DNA of 41,574 bases from Gloeomargarita sp. SKYB120 (GTDB lineage: Bacteria; Cyanobacteriota; Cyanobacteriia; Gloeomargaritales; Gloeomargaritaceae): contig JANXAM010000022.1 of the NCBI GenBank assembly GCA_025062155.1, positions 1 through 41,574 on the forward strand. The letters run 5' to 3'. Positions 7,925 to 15,303 of this stretch are shown in pieces (within the stretch, counting starts at the first letter, position 1; each line of letters begins with the position of its first letter). Made by a program: the position numbers and the translations under genes. The notes under the pieces were generated by a model, which did no database searches, was not told the origin of the DNA, and worked only from the letters and a program-made list of their open reading frames with translations.

Positions 7925-8641
7925 TTAACAAAACGACGACCAGTGCTGATAGGCAACATCAGTCTCCTGGCTGGTGGCGTAAGTCCTATCCAGATAAGCC
8001 GGTGTCATCACGTCCTCGGGATGCCCCACCGCAATTAACCGCTGGTTGAGCAACATCACCCGGTTCATGTGCTGGAGTAGTTGCCCCCAGTGGTGGGTGC
8101 TCACCAAAATCATGGCCCCCTGCCGTTGCCAATGCCGCAGCACGTCGAGAATGACCCGTTCCGCCTGGGCATCAATCCCGGTCAGGGGTTCATCCAGCAG
8201 AAATACATCGGCGCCCTGCACTAAAGCCCGCGCTAAAAACACCCGCTGCTGCTGTCCCCCCGATAAGTCGCCAATGCGCCGCCGCCGTAGATGTTCCAAC
8301 CCCAATTGCCCGAGCGCTTGCTGCACCCGCTCAGAGCACCGCCCGTTGCACCCCAAGCGCACCACCTGTTCCACCGTAATCGGGTAATCCCAGTCCACCT
8401 GCGACCGCTGGGGCACATAGGCGACCCGCCGCCGCTGTTGCAATAACGGCTGGGCATCCAACTGCACTCGCCCCCGCCACCGGGGTACCAGCCCCAACAA
8501 GGCTTTGAGCAACGTGCTCTTTCCCGCCCCGTTCGGCCCCACAATCCCCACCATCTCCTGCGGCGCTACGGTAAAACTTACATCCCGTAGTACCCACCGC
8601 TCTGAATACCCCGCTGCTAAGCCTTCAACCGCCAGCACCAA
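7925..8641 (-). CDS. znuC: Zinc-type ABC transporter ATP-binding protein
   Basis: A 238-residue ABC ATPase with Walker A GPNGAGKST (about 35-43), Q-loop YVPQRSQVDWDYP, signature LSGGQQQR (about 124-131), Walker B VFLLDEPLTGID and switch His in STHHW. The QRSQVDWDYPITV stretch is typical of the zinc/manganese (ZnuC/MntB) branch. It should power metal import through a ZnuB permease, which is not in this window. The gene is divergent from znuA, with Zur-like boxes in the gap, so both are probably induced when zinc is short. The metal (Zn or Mn) cannot be fixed from the ATPase alone; the His-rich partner favours Zn. Confidence 0.87.
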   Translation of the reverse strand: MVLAVEGLAAGYSERWVLRDVSFTVAPQEMVGIVGPNGAGKSTLLKALLGLVPRWRGRVQLDAQPLLQQRRRVAYVPQRSQVDWDYPITVEQVVRLGCNGRCSERVQQALGQLGLEHLRRRRIGDLSGGQQQRVFLARALVQGADVFLLDEPLTGIDAQAERVILDVLRHWQRQGAMILVSTHHWGQLLQHMNRVMLLNQRLIAVGHPEDVMTPAYLDRTYATSQETDVAYQHWSSFC

Positions 8642-8650
8642 TCAACCCCG

Positions 8651-8692
8651 CGAAAATGATTCTCATCATCGCAAAAGTGATTATTATTCTAT
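8651..8692. promoter_or_regulatory. Two Zur-like boxes between znuC and znuA
   Basis: Read on the minus strand, 8651-8665 gives TGAGAATCATTTTCG, 12 of 15 matches to the cyanobacterial Zur consensus TGATAATNATTATCA. A weaker one, TGATTATTATTCTAT, lies at 8678-8692. Both sit in the divergent control region, where a zinc-loaded Fur-family repressor would be expected. A Fur box cannot be excluded from sequence alone. Confidence 0.6.
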
Positions 8693-8719
8693 AGCATGGG
8701 GGGTTTTGAGAAACGGTGT

Positions 8720-9757
8720 ATGAAGGCGCATGGTTGGCTAGTGGGTTTGGTGGTGATGGCAACAGGGTGCGGTGGTATCCTTTCCCAGACCCGAACGGAA
8801 CAACTGCCCACACCGGCTCCTGATGCGCCCAAGGTCGTCGCCACGTCATCTGTCATCTGCGACCTGACGCGCCAGATTGCCCAAACGCGGGTGCATTTGA
8901 CCTGTTTGGTGCCCCCCGGTGTGGATGCCCACACCTATCAGCCAACGCCAGCAAACCGCCAAGCTCTAGAAACGGCCCAGGTTGTGTTCTATAACGGCTA
9001 CAACTTGGAACCAGCGGTGGAAAAACTCATTGCGGCGTTGCCGGCAAGCGTCACTCGTGTCCCAGTGGGGGAATTGGCGGTGCCTAAACCGTTGATGGGG
9101 ATACACGCGCATCCCGGTCACGGCCATGACCACGGGCACGACTACCACCATCACGGGGATGAGAAAAAGGCTCAGAAAGTCCCTGACCCCCATGTGTTCC
9201 ACACTGGCGTCAACGCGGCGAATATGGCCAAGGTCATCGGGGACAAACTGGCCCAAATCTACCCGGCCCAAGCGGCGGCCATCCAGACCAAGGCGGGTCA
9301 GGTGGTGGGCGAGCTGCAACAGATTGACCAGTGGATTCGCCAGCAAGTGCAAACCATTCCCCCGCGCCAGCGCAAGTTGGTGACGACGCACGAAGCGTTG
9401 GGGTATTTTGCGCAGGCCTATGGTCTGGAACTCATGGGCGCGCTCCAGGGCATCAGCACCCAGGAGCAACCCAGCCCGGCCCGTTTGGCGCAACTTGTCC
9501 GCGACATCAAACAGGCCCAAGTCCCCACCATCTTTGCTGAGGTGAGCATCAATCCCAAATTGCTCAACACCGTGGCTCAGGAAGCGGGGGTGAAAATTGC
9601 CGCCACACCCCTGTACACCGATGGTTTAGGGCCGCCAGGGAGTCCCGCTGCGACGGTGCAAGGAATGTTGATCACCAATACCTGTACGGTGGTGCAGGGG
9701 TTGGGGGGAACCTGTACGCCCTTTAACGCGCGCCAAACCCCGTCAAAATCGTCTTGA
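8720..9757 (+). CDS. znuA: Zinc ABC transporter substrate-binding lipoprotein
   Basis: The ATG at 8720 opens a lipoprotein signal (MKAHGWLVGLVVMATGC); an upstream ATG at 8696 adds eight residues and is less likely. The mature protein is a cluster 9 solute-binding protein. Counted from 8696, likely metal ligands are H79 (DAHTYQP), H166 (DPHVF), H232 (THEALGYF), and E282 or D309. A His/Asp-rich loop at 137-153 (HAHPGHGHDHGHDYHHH) between the first two is the hallmark of zinc-specific members. It captures periplasmic zinc for a ZnuB/ZnuC importer. Divergent from znuC; the last 35 bp overlap the convergent sugar transferase gene. Confidence 0.92.
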   Translation: MKAHGWLVGLVVMATGCGGILSQTRTEQLPTPAPDAPKVVATSSVICDLTRQIAQTRVHLTCLVPPGVDAHTYQPTPANRQALETAQVVFYNGYNLEPAVEKLIAALPASVTRVPVGELAVPKPLMGIHAHPGHGHDHGHDYHHHGDEKKAQKVPDPHVFHTGVNAANMAKVIGDKLAQIYPAQAAAIQTKAGQVVGELQQIDQWIRQQVQTIPPRQRKLVTTHEALGYFAQAYGLELMGALQGISTQEQPSPARLAQLVRDIKQAQVPTIFAEVSINPKLLNTVAQEAGVKIAATPLYTDGLGPPGSPAATVQGMLITNTCTVVQGLGGTCTPFNARQTPSKSS

Positions 9758-10976
9758 CCGTTTTGGCCAGGATGAGTCCATCTAACCAGAGCGACAGGTA
9801 CTTGACGTAATACAGGTCGTACTCCAGCTTTAAGCGGGTTTCTTCCACGCCGGCAGCATAGCCCTGGTTGACTTGCGCCCAGCCCGTAATGCCCGGCTTG
9901 ACCAGGTGGCGGCACATGTAGTAGGGAATGCGGCGGCTGAATTCTTCGGCAAAGGGAACTTGCTCGGGGCGCGGGCCAATCAAACTCATTTCCCCGGTGA
10001 GCACGTGCCAGAGCTGGGGCAATTCATCCAAGCGAAACCGGCGAATCCATTTCCCAACGCGGGTCAGGCGCTGGTCGCCCGGACGAGCAAACTGGGCCTT
10101 TCCCGTCCCTGCCCGCATACTCCGAAACTTCACCATGCGAAACGGGCGTCCCCCTTGTCCCATGCGTTCTTGCCAGAACAGCACCGGCCCCGGCGAGTCC
10201 CACCACACTGCCAGCGCTACCAACCCGGCCAAGGGCAATAGCACCGGCGACAGCAGCAGGATGAGAGCCGTTTCCGCCAGCCGCTTGATGAGCAAGTAGC
10301 CTTGATCCGCAGGTGTTGGCAACAGTTCTTCTCGCCAGTGCGCTAGGGACACGCGCCCGGTGAGGCCTTCCCACACCGTCGCTGCATGATGCACGGGTAT
10401 CCCTTGCAACCGGCAATTGGCCAAAAACCGCAACCAGTTCGCGGATAAGGGCGCGTGTAGGTCCACCACCACCCCATCTAACCCCACGCCAGAGGTGAGT
10501 TCTTCGTTGAGCCAGCACCATTGCACGCCCGGCACTTGACTGAGCGCTAGCGTCAATTCCCCCGGCACCAGTCCCAGGCGCAACGGGCGTCGCCATCCCG
10601 CCAACCCTGATTGCCAGAGCAACGTTAGGAGATAGCTCAACCCCACAAACGTGCGGGAGTAGTACCAGCGGGTCATCCCCACCAGCCCCAGCAACCCCAA
10701 GAAACACAAGCTCACGCTTACCAGCACGACCCGCGACCGCTGCACCCTGGGGAAATCGCTCACCTGCGTCGCCAACCCTAGCGCCATCCCGTAAGTCGCC
10801 GCCACCAGCAGCGCCAGGCGGAAATAGGGCCAGTGCAACCAAAACCGTCCATCGCCCCAGGTGATTTGAGCCGACAGCAGCAGCATTCCTACTAGCCCGA
10901 CCAGATGGGCCACCCACCGCCAGCCGCTCCACCGGCGTGCCGCTTGTGCTTGCCAGGTTACTGCCGTCATTCCCAC
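9723..10976 (-). CDS. Polyprenyl-phosphate sugar-1-phosphate transferase
   Basis: A 417-residue membrane protein of the WbaP/ExoY family. Four N-terminal hydrophobic segments (about 20-130) and a degenerate middle domain precede the conserved catalytic part (about 228-417): KRLAETALILLLSP, DSPGPVLFWQERMG, FRMVKFRSM, RFRLDELPQLW, GEMSLIGPRPE and KPGITGWAQVNQGYA. Such enzymes place the first sugar phosphate on undecaprenyl phosphate at the inner membrane for exopolysaccharide or O-antigen synthesis. The sugar is unknown, and no polysaccharide gene cluster surrounds it. Convergent with znuA (35 bp shared). Confidence 0.88.
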   Translation of the reverse strand: MGMTAVTWQAQAARRWSGWRWVAHLVGLVGMLLLSAQITWGDGRFWLHWPYFRLALLVAATYGMALGLATQVSDFPRVQRSRVVLVSVSLCFLGLLGLVGMTRWYYSRTFVGLSYLLTLLWQSGLAGWRRPLRLGLVPGELTLALSQVPGVQWCWLNEELTSGVGLDGVVVDLHAPLSANWLRFLANCRLQGIPVHHAATVWEGLTGRVSLAHWREELLPTPADQGYLLIKRLAETALILLLSPVLLPLAGLVALAVWWDSPGPVLFWQERMGQGGRPFRMVKFRSMRAGTGKAQFARPGDQRLTRVGKWIRRFRLDELPQLWHVLTGEMSLIGPRPEQVPFAEEFSRRIPYYMCRHLVKPGITGWAQVNQGYAAGVEETRLKLEYDLYYVKYLSLWLDGLILAKTVKTILTGFGAR

Positions 10977-11019
10977 GCTGCTCGTACGCTCCCCTAACTA
11001 TTCAATCGCAAAACGCCCA

Positions 11020-11048
11020 TTGTGCATTCCTGGCTAAACCGCTATCGT
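11020..11048 (+). promoter_or_regulatory. Likely promoter of the secreted protein gene
   Basis: TTGTGC at 11020-11025 and TATCGT at 11043-11048 are separated by 17 bp in the divergent gap ahead of the gene at 11101, which also has GAGGAG about 8 bases before its ATG. A reasonable but unproven sigma-70-type promoter. Confidence 0.4.
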
Positions 11049-11100
11049 AGTAGAAACAAGGCTTTACACAGCCGGTTTTCTGCTAACGAGGAGTGAAAAA

Positions 11101-11625
11101 ATGGTGTCCATCAAAAGTTTTGTTTCTGTATCCTTAGCGACAGCTTGCACAGTTCTTTTGGGAATGGGGGTAGCCCATGCCAGTCCCAAGCTGGAAACCG
11201 TGACCGAGGAAGGGGAAGTGTCGCCCAGCTTTATGATGCCGGGGGGTGGGATTCCCATTTCTTTCCCGCCGGAAGCGCCCTACATGTACCCCGCCAATTT
11301 GAACTACGAAACCCGCACGTTTATCTTAGGGGTGAACCAAAACACCGCTATCCGCACCAACACGGTTCTGACAGACAGATTTACCATTACGCCGTTTCGG
11401 GATTATACGGGGGATGGGGTCCAAAACTTAGATGACCTGCCCGCCCACCAAAAGCAGTACAACCAAGCCTTGGCCGGATGGGTTAGCCGGGTGCAAGCCT
11501 GTTTAGCGGACCGGCCCAATATGTTCCGGGTGGTCGGGGAAAATACCAAAGTCCCCATTAAAGTGAATGGTCAAGCGGGCAAAATCTTCCTGAACGCTAA
11601 CAAAAAACCGGTCTGCCCGAGCTAA
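11101..11625 (+). CDS. Secreted protein with calcium-loop-like motif
   Basis: A 174-residue protein with a clear signal peptide (hydrophobic 8-25, cleavage after AHA near 27). I do not recognise the family. Visible features are a Pro/Gly-rich stretch SFMMPGGGIPISFPPEAP near 43-60 and a DYTGDGVQNLDDLP segment near 101-114, which resembles the DxDGxxNxxDxxP calcium loop of thrombospondin-3/dockerin-type repeats. The C-terminal part has a conserved-looking Cys pair (one near 138, one near 172). A strong Shine-Dalgarno (GAGGAG) suggests good expression. Probably periplasmic or extracellular. Confidence 0.65.
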   Translation: MVSIKSFVSVSLATACTVLLGMGVAHASPKLETVTEEGEVSPSFMMPGGGIPISFPPEAPYMYPANLNYETRTFILGVNQNTAIRTNTVLTDRFTITPFRDYTGDGVQNLDDLPAHQKQYNQALAGWVSRVQACLADRPNMFRVVGENTKVPIKVNGQAGKIFLNANKKPVCPS

Positions 11626-11735
11626 CAGCAACTGGTAAAACGCTTTGCCCTGTCCCACCTGCGGGCGCCAAGTCGGCGTCTAGATAGCTGGAGAAGGTGA
11701 TACCTGGGGTTGCGGGGCAGGGTTCTTTTTTCTGC
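11626..11735. other. Intergenic stretch with 13-bp direct repeat and T-run
   Basis: No gene is seen. GGGTTGCGGGGCA occurs at 11707-11719 and again at 11768-11780 inside the MITE. A T-rich run (TTCTTTTTT, 11722-11730) after a weak ACCTG/CAGGGT stem may terminate transcription of the secreted-protein gene. Confidence 0.4.
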
Positions 11736-11830
11736 TATAGCCAAGTCATCTATGCTTGTCGTCCAGCGGGTTGCGGGGCAAAGCGCCATTCCTGGTTTTC
11801 ACTCTGACAAACGAAAGTGGCTTGGCTATA
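11736..11830. mobile_element. 95-bp MITE with TATAGCCAAG terminal inverted repeats
   Basis: The left end TATAGCCAAG (11736-11745) and right end CTTGGCTATA (11821-11830) are perfect 10-bp inverted repeats. The similarity continues to about 25 bp (19 of 25 match). Outer TA dinucleotides fit the IS630/Tc1-mariner target. The ends resemble the IS630 element at 24110 (TATAGCTAAGC). The inside carries, inverted, the CCC-GCAACC repeat core found elsewhere. Too short to code for a protein, so it would need a transposase in trans. Confidence 0.65.
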
Positions 11831-11840
11831 AATCGGCTTT

Positions 11841-12791
11841 TTATTCAGCCAGCAGCGCTGGGTCTTGGAATAGAGGAGTGCTGAGGTAGCGCTCGCCAAA
11901 ACTGGGCTGCACCATGACGATCAACTTGCCGGCGTTTTCTGGGCGTTGGGCGACTTTGATGGCTGCTGCGAGAGCCGCGCCGCTGGAAATTCCTGACAGC
12001 AAGGCTTCTTCCCGCGCCAGTTTCCGGCCCCAGAAAATGGCTTCTTCATCCGTCACAGTTATCACTTCGTCAATCAAATCCATCTGCAAGACGGCTGGGA
12101 TAAAACCGGCGCCGATGCCCTGGATTTTGTGGGGTCCAGGTTGCCCGCCTGAGAGCACTGGGCTGGCTGCCGGTTCTACCGCAATCGCTTGGAAACTGGG
12201 TTTACGGGGTTTTAGCGCCCGCGCCACGCCGGTGATTGTGCCGCCTGTCCCCACCCCCGCCACTAGTATATCAATCTGACCATCGGTGTCCTGCCAGAGT
12301 TCTTCCGCCGTTGTCAGTTGGTGAATTTCCGGGTTGGCGGGGTTCTGGAATTGCTGGAGCATGTAGGCGTTGGGTAGGGTCGCCACCAACTCCTGGGCTT
12401 TGCGAATCGCCCCCCCCATCCCTTCTATCCCCGGTGTCAGAACCAATTGCGCCCCGTAGGCCCGTAGCATGGCTCGGCGCTCCAGGCTCATGGTCTCCGG
12501 CATGGTCAGGATCAGGTCATAGCCCCGCGCCGCCGCCACCATCGCCAGGGCAATCCCCGTGTTGCCAGAGGTGGGTTCCACCAGCACAGTTTTTCCCGGC
12601 GCAATCAACCCGGCCCGTTCCGCCGCTACCACCATGTGTAAGCCAATCCGGTCCTTGACTGAGGCGGCGGGGTTCATGCTCTCCAGTTTCACCACAATAT
12701 CCGCCACACAGCCATAGGCTCGGGGAATCCGATTTAACCGCACCAGCGGCGTCCGACCAATTAACTCGGTAATGCTATTGGCAATCCGCAT
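11841..12791 (-). CDS. cysK: Cysteine synthase (O-acetylserine sulfhydrylase)
   Basis: A 316-residue PLP enzyme that makes cysteine from O-acetylserine and sulfide. The PLP lysine is K46 in [11 protein letters not shown]. The substrate loop TSGNTG is at 74-79, the phosphate loop [10 protein letters not shown] near 174-183, and SGISSGAA near 263-270. The end [18 protein letters not shown] is family-typical. It begins 8 bp after the Rrf2 regulator gene, so the two form an operon. In Bacillus an Rrf2 protein (CymR) is controlled by CysK, which makes this pairing of interest. Length is normal. Confidence 0.94.
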   Translation of the reverse strand: MRIANSITELIGRTPLVRLNRIPRAYGCVADIVVKLESMNPAASVKDRIGLHMVVAAERAGLIAPGKTVLVEPTSGNTGIALAMVAAARGYDLILTMPETMSLERRAMLRAYGAQLVLTPGIEGMGGAIRKAQELVATLPNAYMLQQFQNPANPEIHQLTTAEELWQDTDGQIDILVAGVGTGGTITGVARALKPRKPSFQAIAVEPAASPVLSGGQPGPHKIQGIGAGFIPAVLQMDLIDEVITVTDEEAIFWGRKLAREEALLSGISSGAALAAAIKVAQRPENAGKLIVMVQPSFGERYLSTPLFQDPALLAE

Positions 12792-12799
12792 AGGCCTGG

Positions 12800-13228
12800 C
12801 TAGATGTAATACATCAAATCGCGCTGGCGCAAGCTATCCCGCTTTTGGCACAGGTCTTTGAGGGTGTATTTTTGCCAGATGGCGTGGGTGGCCTGCTGGA
12901 CTTCCTGCCAGATGTGGTGAATGACCGCCCGCTCAGGGGTCGTCGCGGCTGGCTGGGTGACTGGCGTTGTGCCTTCTAAACACGCCCACACGTCCAGCAG
13001 GTTGATTTGCCAGGGCGACCGGGCTAGGAAATAACCGCCTTTGGCCCCCCGTTGACTGCGCACCAGATTGCCCCGGCGCAACGTGGCCAGCAATTGTTCC
13101 AGATAGCGGTCGGGAATCCCCTGTTCTTGAGCAATCTGACTAATCTGCACTGGCTCGTCGCGACCATAACCATCCGCCAGCGCCATTAAGGCCAAGAGCG
13201 CATACTCCGTCTTGCAGGACAATTCCAC
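12800..13228 (-). CDS. Rrf2-family transcriptional regulator
   Basis: A 142-residue regulator. The GTG at 13228 gives the family-typical start [18 protein letters not shown]; longer upstream frames add unrelated residues. The winged helix follows ([24 protein letters not shown], then [16 protein letters not shown] near 55-70). The IscR three-cysteine cluster motif is absent; only C83 lies in that region, with C5 and C127 elsewhere, so an IscR-type Fe-S cluster is unlikely and a CymR-like mode is more plausible. It sits 8 bp upstream of cysK on the same strand. The call to Rrf2 is firm; the regulon is inference. Confidence 0.88.
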   Translation of the reverse strand: MELSCKTEYALLALMALADGYGRDEPVQISQIAQEQGIPDRYLEQLLATLRRGNLVRSQRGAKGGYFLARSPWQINLLDVWACLEGTTPVTQPAATTPERAVIHHIWQEVQQATHAIWQKYTLKDLCQKRDSLRQRDLMYYI

Positions 13229-13289
13229 AACCGGCCCCCAAACACTTACCCTAGTATATACCGGTTTTCCCCTGGATTTTGCAGGGTTT

Positions 13290-13643
13290 CTAGCTGGCGA
13301 CCAGGTCCAGTAATTCCCAGTTGTGGTTGTCGCTAATGGCGGTGCGGATTTTCTCAAAGACTTGCTGACAGTGATTGTGCCGGTGGAGGGGAAGCTCTTC
13401 GTTTTTGACCACTACCTGGAGCCGTACTTGACCTGGTTGCGGGTGTTGTTCTAGCAGGATTTCTGCGGTGACCAGACGATTGAAGCGCGAGGGGGGCACA
13501 GAGCCGGGGGTCTCGCGGGCCATGAGATAATCGTCCGACCGATAGACTACATTCAGGTCACACTGTTGGAGCGTTTCCGCTAGCAGGGGTAGGGGGTTGC
13601 GCGCTTGGACACCCAGAACAAACCAGCCAGTGTATCGAGACAT
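13290..13643 (-). CDS. Conserved cyanobacterial protein, unknown function
   Basis: A 117-residue protein with no signal or membrane segment. It reads as a small alpha/beta domain (VVYRSDDYLMARE, RLVTAEILLEQ, VRLQVVVKNEELPLHRHNHCQQVFEKI). I believe it is a conserved cyanobacterial family, but I cannot name a function. It ends 61 bp before the start of the Rrf2 gene on the same strand and may share its upstream promoter. The 141-bp gap before it carries a TATAGT box (minus strand, about 13728-13733) that could be its -10. Confidence 0.6.
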   Translation of the reverse strand: MSRYTGWFVLGVQARNPLPLLAETLQQCDLNVVYRSDDYLMARETPGSVPPSRFNRLVTAEILLEQHPQPGQVRLQVVVKNEELPLHRHNHCQQVFEKIRTAISDNHNWELLDLVAS

Positions 13644-13784
13644 AAGACCTTTCCCAAAAACGTAACCCTAAAGAATCCAGCGCACTCTATCAACCCTGAA
13701 TTGGCTTGCCGGTTGACCCCGCCTTTACTATACACGAATCATTTTTGTTTGCCTATCGCTCATACCCCAAGATGCAGAATTTTT

Positions 13785-14234
13785 TTAGCGCGGTTGCCGG
13801 AGATAGTGCCAGAACAGGCAAATTAACCCCAGATTGATCCAGGTGTCGGCCAGGTTAAAAATGGGGAATCCAATCGCCCGGACGTCAATGAAATCAATCA
13901 CAGCCCCCAACCGAAACCGGTCAATCCCATTGCCCACGGCACCGGCCAGGATGAACCCGTAGCCCCACTGCTCCAGACGGGATAAGCGCGGCCCAGCCAC
14001 AGCCAGCACCATGAGCGCCCCGCTGACTGCCACTGACAACCACCGCAACCAGATGGTTCCCTGCCCAAATAAACTAAAGGCTGCCCCCGTATTCAGCACA
14101 TAAGTAACATGCAACACCCCCGTCCATAGCGGCCACGATTCCCCCAAACCGAATTGCTGCACAACCCATTGTTTACTGAGTTGGTCGAGGAGCAGGCCCA
14201 GCCCGGCCACCACCCAAAAGGTCCGATGTTTCAC
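13785..14234 (-). CDS. lspA: Signal peptidase II (prolipoprotein peptidase)
   Basis: A 149-residue inner-membrane aspartyl protease that removes lipoprotein signal peptides. The GTG at 14234 overlaps the bioY stop (GTGA) and opens KHRTFWVVAGLGLLLDQLSKQ. The catalytic aspartates are visible in VGNGIDRFRLG (D105) and FNLADTWI (D130), and the NTGAAFS motif is at 48-54. Four membrane segments are expected. The same frame stays open upstream through bioY in another frame; that part is a shadow. Last gene of a long minus-strand run. Confidence 0.92.
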   Translation of the reverse strand: MKHRTFWVVAGLGLLLDQLSKQWVVQQFGLGESWPLWTGVLHVTYVLNTGAAFSLFGQGTIWLRWLSVAVSGALMVLAVAGPRLSRLEQWGYGFILAGAVGNGIDRFRLGAVIDFIDVRAIGFPIFNLADTWINLGLICLFWHYLRQPR

Positions 14235-14806
14235 CACCGCACCGCAATGCCTAACCGCCGCGCCCCGTAGGCCAGCACCACCACCGCGCACATCGCCAGC
14301 AACTGCCCCGCCAGCGGCGTCCCGCTGTAATGCCCTACCCAAGACCACCACTCCGGCCAGTGGGGATAGTGCAGCGCTAAACCCACCCAGCCCACCAGGT
14401 GCATCGTCAGTAGCCCCAGCAGCGCCGCCAAGGCTAGATGCTCCAGCGTCACCGGCCAGCGAAACGCCAGGTCGCCGCAGACCCACGCACCAGGGATCAT
14501 CCCCACGAGGTAACCAAACCCCGGCTGATAAACATACGTCCAGCCCCCCGCCGCGGTAAACACCGGCCAGCCCATCAGCCCCAGCGTTAAATAGGCCACC
14601 ACTGCCACCGTTGCCACCGACCGCCCCCCCAAGCAAGCGGTTAGCACCATCGCGCCAACCTGCCAACTGCTCACCATCGGCCACAGCCAAATCCCCTGGG
14701 TTGCCCATTGCCACGGCGGACTGACGACATATACCCCCACAAACGTTCCCAGCACGAGCAGAAAAACGCCCGTAACCGCCCACAAACCCTGCCGGAGCCA
14801 GATCAT
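14231..14806 (-). CDS. bioY: Biotin transporter S component BioY
   Basis: A 191-residue membrane protein with about six hydrophobic helices. The BioY signature is clear: YLTLGLMGWPVFTAAGGW near 72-89 and PGFGYLVGMIPGAW near 95-108. It binds biotin as the substrate-specific subunit of an ECF transporter, or works alone in some bacteria. The ECF ATPases and EcfT are not in the window. It overlaps the upstream membrane protein by ATGA and lspA by GTGA, so translation is coupled. A cell able to import biotin need not lack synthesis. Confidence 0.85.
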   Translation of the reverse strand: MIWLRQGLWAVTGVFLLVLGTFVGVYVVSPPWQWATQGIWLWPMVSSWQVGAMVLTACLGGRSVATVAVVAYLTLGLMGWPVFTAAGGWTYVYQPGFGYLVGMIPGAWVCGDLAFRWPVTLEHLALAALLGLLTMHLVGWVGLALHYPHWPEWWSWVGHYSGTPLAGQLLAMCAVVVLAYGARRLGIAVRW

Positions 14807-15294
14807 CGGGTTTCCAGAACGTTCAGGGCTTGGGGTTGGTAGCGCAGGAGAATGTTACGGGCCTTGGGAATCATCCCCGACCCCTGCACCACGAGCAGAT
14901 ATTTACCCTGGGCCACGGCCTGGGCGTAGTTCGGCAACCCCCATTGCGCCCATTGTCCCAGCCCGCCCCCTACCAAAAAACTGCCCAGCGCGCCGGCCAT
15001 AGCCCCCAGTAGCCCGCCCAGCAGGTGATTGCCCCAGGGGCCGACCCAAGCCGTGAAGGTCTCTAGCCCCGTGAGCACGCTAAACCCAACGCCCGCCACA
15101 AACCCGAAGGGCACCAGCCAGTAGGTCAACAGCGGCGGTCGCCACCCCCCCTGCCCAAACGGGTAGTCCTGCACATCGCGATAGCCCCGCCCCACCAGCG
15201 CGACGGTTTCCAGGGGAATGCCGGCGGCTTCCAGGGCTGAATAGGCAGCTTCTGCCTGTAAACGGTCAGGTAACAGCGCAACCAAGTACTGCAT
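14803..15294 (-). CDS. Membrane protein, possibly general-stress 17M-like
   Basis: A 163-residue protein. The N-terminal 40 residues (VALLPDRLQAEAAYSALEAAGIPLETVALVGR) look like the small alpha/beta general stress protein 17M-type domain. Two glycine-rich hydrophobic segments follow (about 57-77 and 88-113, the latter with GGLLGAMAGALGSFLVGGG, a glycine zipper). The end (KYLLVVQGSGMIPKARNILL) resembles the second half of the same domain, so the membrane hairpin is inserted in it. Function unknown. Sits 9 bp after der and overlaps bioY by 4 bp. Confidence 0.6.
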   Translation of the reverse strand: MQYLVALLPDRLQAEAAYSALEAAGIPLETVALVGRGYRDVQDYPFGQGGWRPPLLTYWLVPFGFVAGVGFSVLTGLETFTAWVGPWGNHLLGGLLGAMAGALGSFLVGGGLGQWAQWGLPNYAQAVAQGKYLLVVQGSGMIPKARNILLRYQPQALNVLETR

Positions 15295-15303
15295 GGCTGT
15301 GGG

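Noticed and set aside
10024-10932. A 302-codon frame on the same strand as the sugar transferase
   Set aside because: Gly/Ala/Arg-rich shadow of the transferase in another frame, without a ribosome site or motif.
14235-14783. The lspA reading frame staying open upstream for a further 183 codons
   Set aside because: The region is bioY in another frame, with clear BioY motifs. The extra residues are low-complexity Gly/Ala sequence, and lspA has a coupled GTG at 14234.
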